From Pseudomonadota bacterium (GTDB lineage Bacteria > Desulfobacterota > Desulfobacteria > Desulfobacterales > ETH-SRB1): a stretch of DNA of 5,068 bases. Position 1 is the stretch's first letter; each line of letters opens with the position of its first letter. Location of the stretch: contig JAHIKR010000373.1 in NCBI GenBank assembly GCA_018897415.1, positions 1 to 5,068 of the forward strand, in the 5' to 3' direction. A program made the translations under genes and the position numbers. The notes beneath the pieces were generated by a model. It ran no database searches. It was not told the DNA's origin and worked only from the letters and a program-made list of their open reading frames with translations. Below are positions 4,178-5,068 of this stretch, in pieces.

Positions 4178-5068
4178 ATGATCAAAATACCACCTGAAGA
4201 GGCATATTCTTTTGATGATGTTTTACTAATTCCTAGCTATTCTGATGTGTTGCCCAAAGATGTGAATACTAGTACTCGTTTGACTAAAAACCTTACTTTA
4301 AACATCCCTATCGTTAGTGCTGCTATGGATACCGTAACTGAAGCTAGAACATCCATAAGTATGGCGCGAGAGGGGGGATTGGGTTTTATACATCGGAACA
4401 TGAGTATAAAAAGTCAGGTTTTGGAGGTAGATAAAGTAAAAAAATCGGAAAGCGGCATGATTATTGATCCGGTTACGGTTAATCCTGATCAGCCGGTCCA
4501 TGAGGTACTTGAGCTTATGGAACGGTATCGAATTTCCGGTCTTCCTGTTACCAAAGGAGATCAGTTAGTCGGCATTGTGACAAACAGGGACCTGAGATTC
4601 GAAACCAATATGGAGAAAAAAGTTTCAGAAGTAATGACCAAAAAGAATCTTGTTACGGTATCAGAGGGAATTACCCTGGAAGATTCTAAGAAACTGCTTC
4701 ATAAACACAGGATCGAAAAGCTTCTTGTGGTTGATAAAAATGGGCGACTTACAGGCATGATAACTATAAAGGATATTGAGAAGATAAAAAAATATCCTAA
4801 CGCTTGCAAGGATAGCATGGGCAGGCTAAGGGTCGGAGCTGCCGTTGGTGTCGGCCCTGATATGGAAGAGCGCGCGGAAGCGCTTTTAAAAGCAGGCGCT
4901 GATGTTATATTAATAGATACATCTCATGGTCATTCAAAAAACGTTATAGATGCTGTGAAAATTTTAAAAAGTAATTTCGATGACATTGAGCTGATTGCAG
5001 GTAATGTCGGCACTTCGAAAGGCGCCGATGACCTTGTTAAAGCCGGGGTTGACGGAGTAAAAATCGGA
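4178..5068 (+). CDS. guaB: Inosine-5'-monophosphate dehydrogenase, N-terminal 297 residues (runs off right edge)
   Basis: GuaB oxidises IMP to XMP with NAD+, the committed and usually rate-limiting step of guanine nucleotide synthesis in the cytosol. The frame is open from ATG 4178 to the last base, 297 codons. It shows the N-terminal signature SFDDVLLIPSYSDVLP (11-26), AAMDTVTEAR (48-57) and GGLGFIHRNMS (66-76). Two CBS domains follow (about 97-150 and 151-205), forming the regulatory Bateman module that binds adenine and guanine nucleotides in this family. The barrel then resumes with IDTSHGHS (246-253) and AGNVGT (274-279). The window stops at GVKIG, about seven residues before the expected active-site cysteine of GPGSICTT, so catalytic competence cannot be checked. 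It is divergent from the yciO-type gene, and its own promoter is not evident. guaA may follow, as in many bacteria, but that lies outside the window. Confidence 0.95.
   Translation, partial: MIKIPPEEAYSFDDVLLIPSYSDVLPKDVNTSTRLTKNLTLNIPIVSAAMDTVTEARTSISMAREGGLGFIHRNMSIKSQVLEVDKVKKSESGMIIDPVTVNPDQPVHEVLELMERYRISGLPVTKGDQLVGIVTNRDLRFETNMEKKVSEVMTKKNLVTVSEGITLEDSKKLLHKHRIEKLLVVDKNGRLTGMITIKDIEKIKKYPNACKDSMGRLRVGAAVGVGPDMEERAEALLKAGADVILIDTSHGHSKNVIDAVKILKSNFDDIELIAGNVGTSKGADDLVKAGVDGVKIG

Noticed and set aside
4298..4501. Minus-strand 67-codon frame opposite guaB
   Set aside because: It overlaps unmistakable IMP dehydrogenase coding sequence and has no ribosome binding site or motif of note.

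Overview
The window is AT-rich bacterial chromosome carrying four recognisable housekeeping genes separated by short, repeat-rich intergenic stretches. The six-domain S1 protein, the tight rpsA-sppA pair, the low GC content and the style of short tandem intergenic repeats together suggest a Gram-negative bacterium, most likely of the Desulfobacterota (former Deltaproteobacteria). That assignment is an inference from general resemblance and was not tested by a search.

Layout: positions 2-82 hold the last 26 codons of an unidentified plus-strand gene that enters from the left. Positions 83-507 contain no convincing gene. The first part (about 83-341) is a structured, repeat-bearing segment with a 12-bp inverted repeat near its ends, two hairpins and clustered CTAAAG words. 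The second part (about 342-507) looks like the rpsA promoter and leader. rpsA (508-2340) and sppA (2343-3248) follow, 2 bp apart, and are probably one transcript. A 127-bp convergent gap holds two copies of a 16-bp tandem repeat inside an imperfect stem, then three degenerate octamers. A yciO-type gene (3376-3987) lies on the minus strand. A 190-bp divergent gap with a 17-bp tandem repeat and degenerate heptamers separates it from guaB, which starts at 4178 and runs off the right edge just before its catalytic cysteine loop.

Functionally this is core cell biology: mRNA engagement by the ribosome (S1), clearance of signal peptides from the membrane (SppA), a paralogue of the tRNA threonylcarbamoyl-AMP synthase family (YciO) and the committed step of guanine nucleotide synthesis (GuaB). 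The proteins show no defence, mobile or metabolic novelty. The parts that merit a second look are the intergenic repeats, above all the element at about 83-341, and the U-rich rpsA initiation region.
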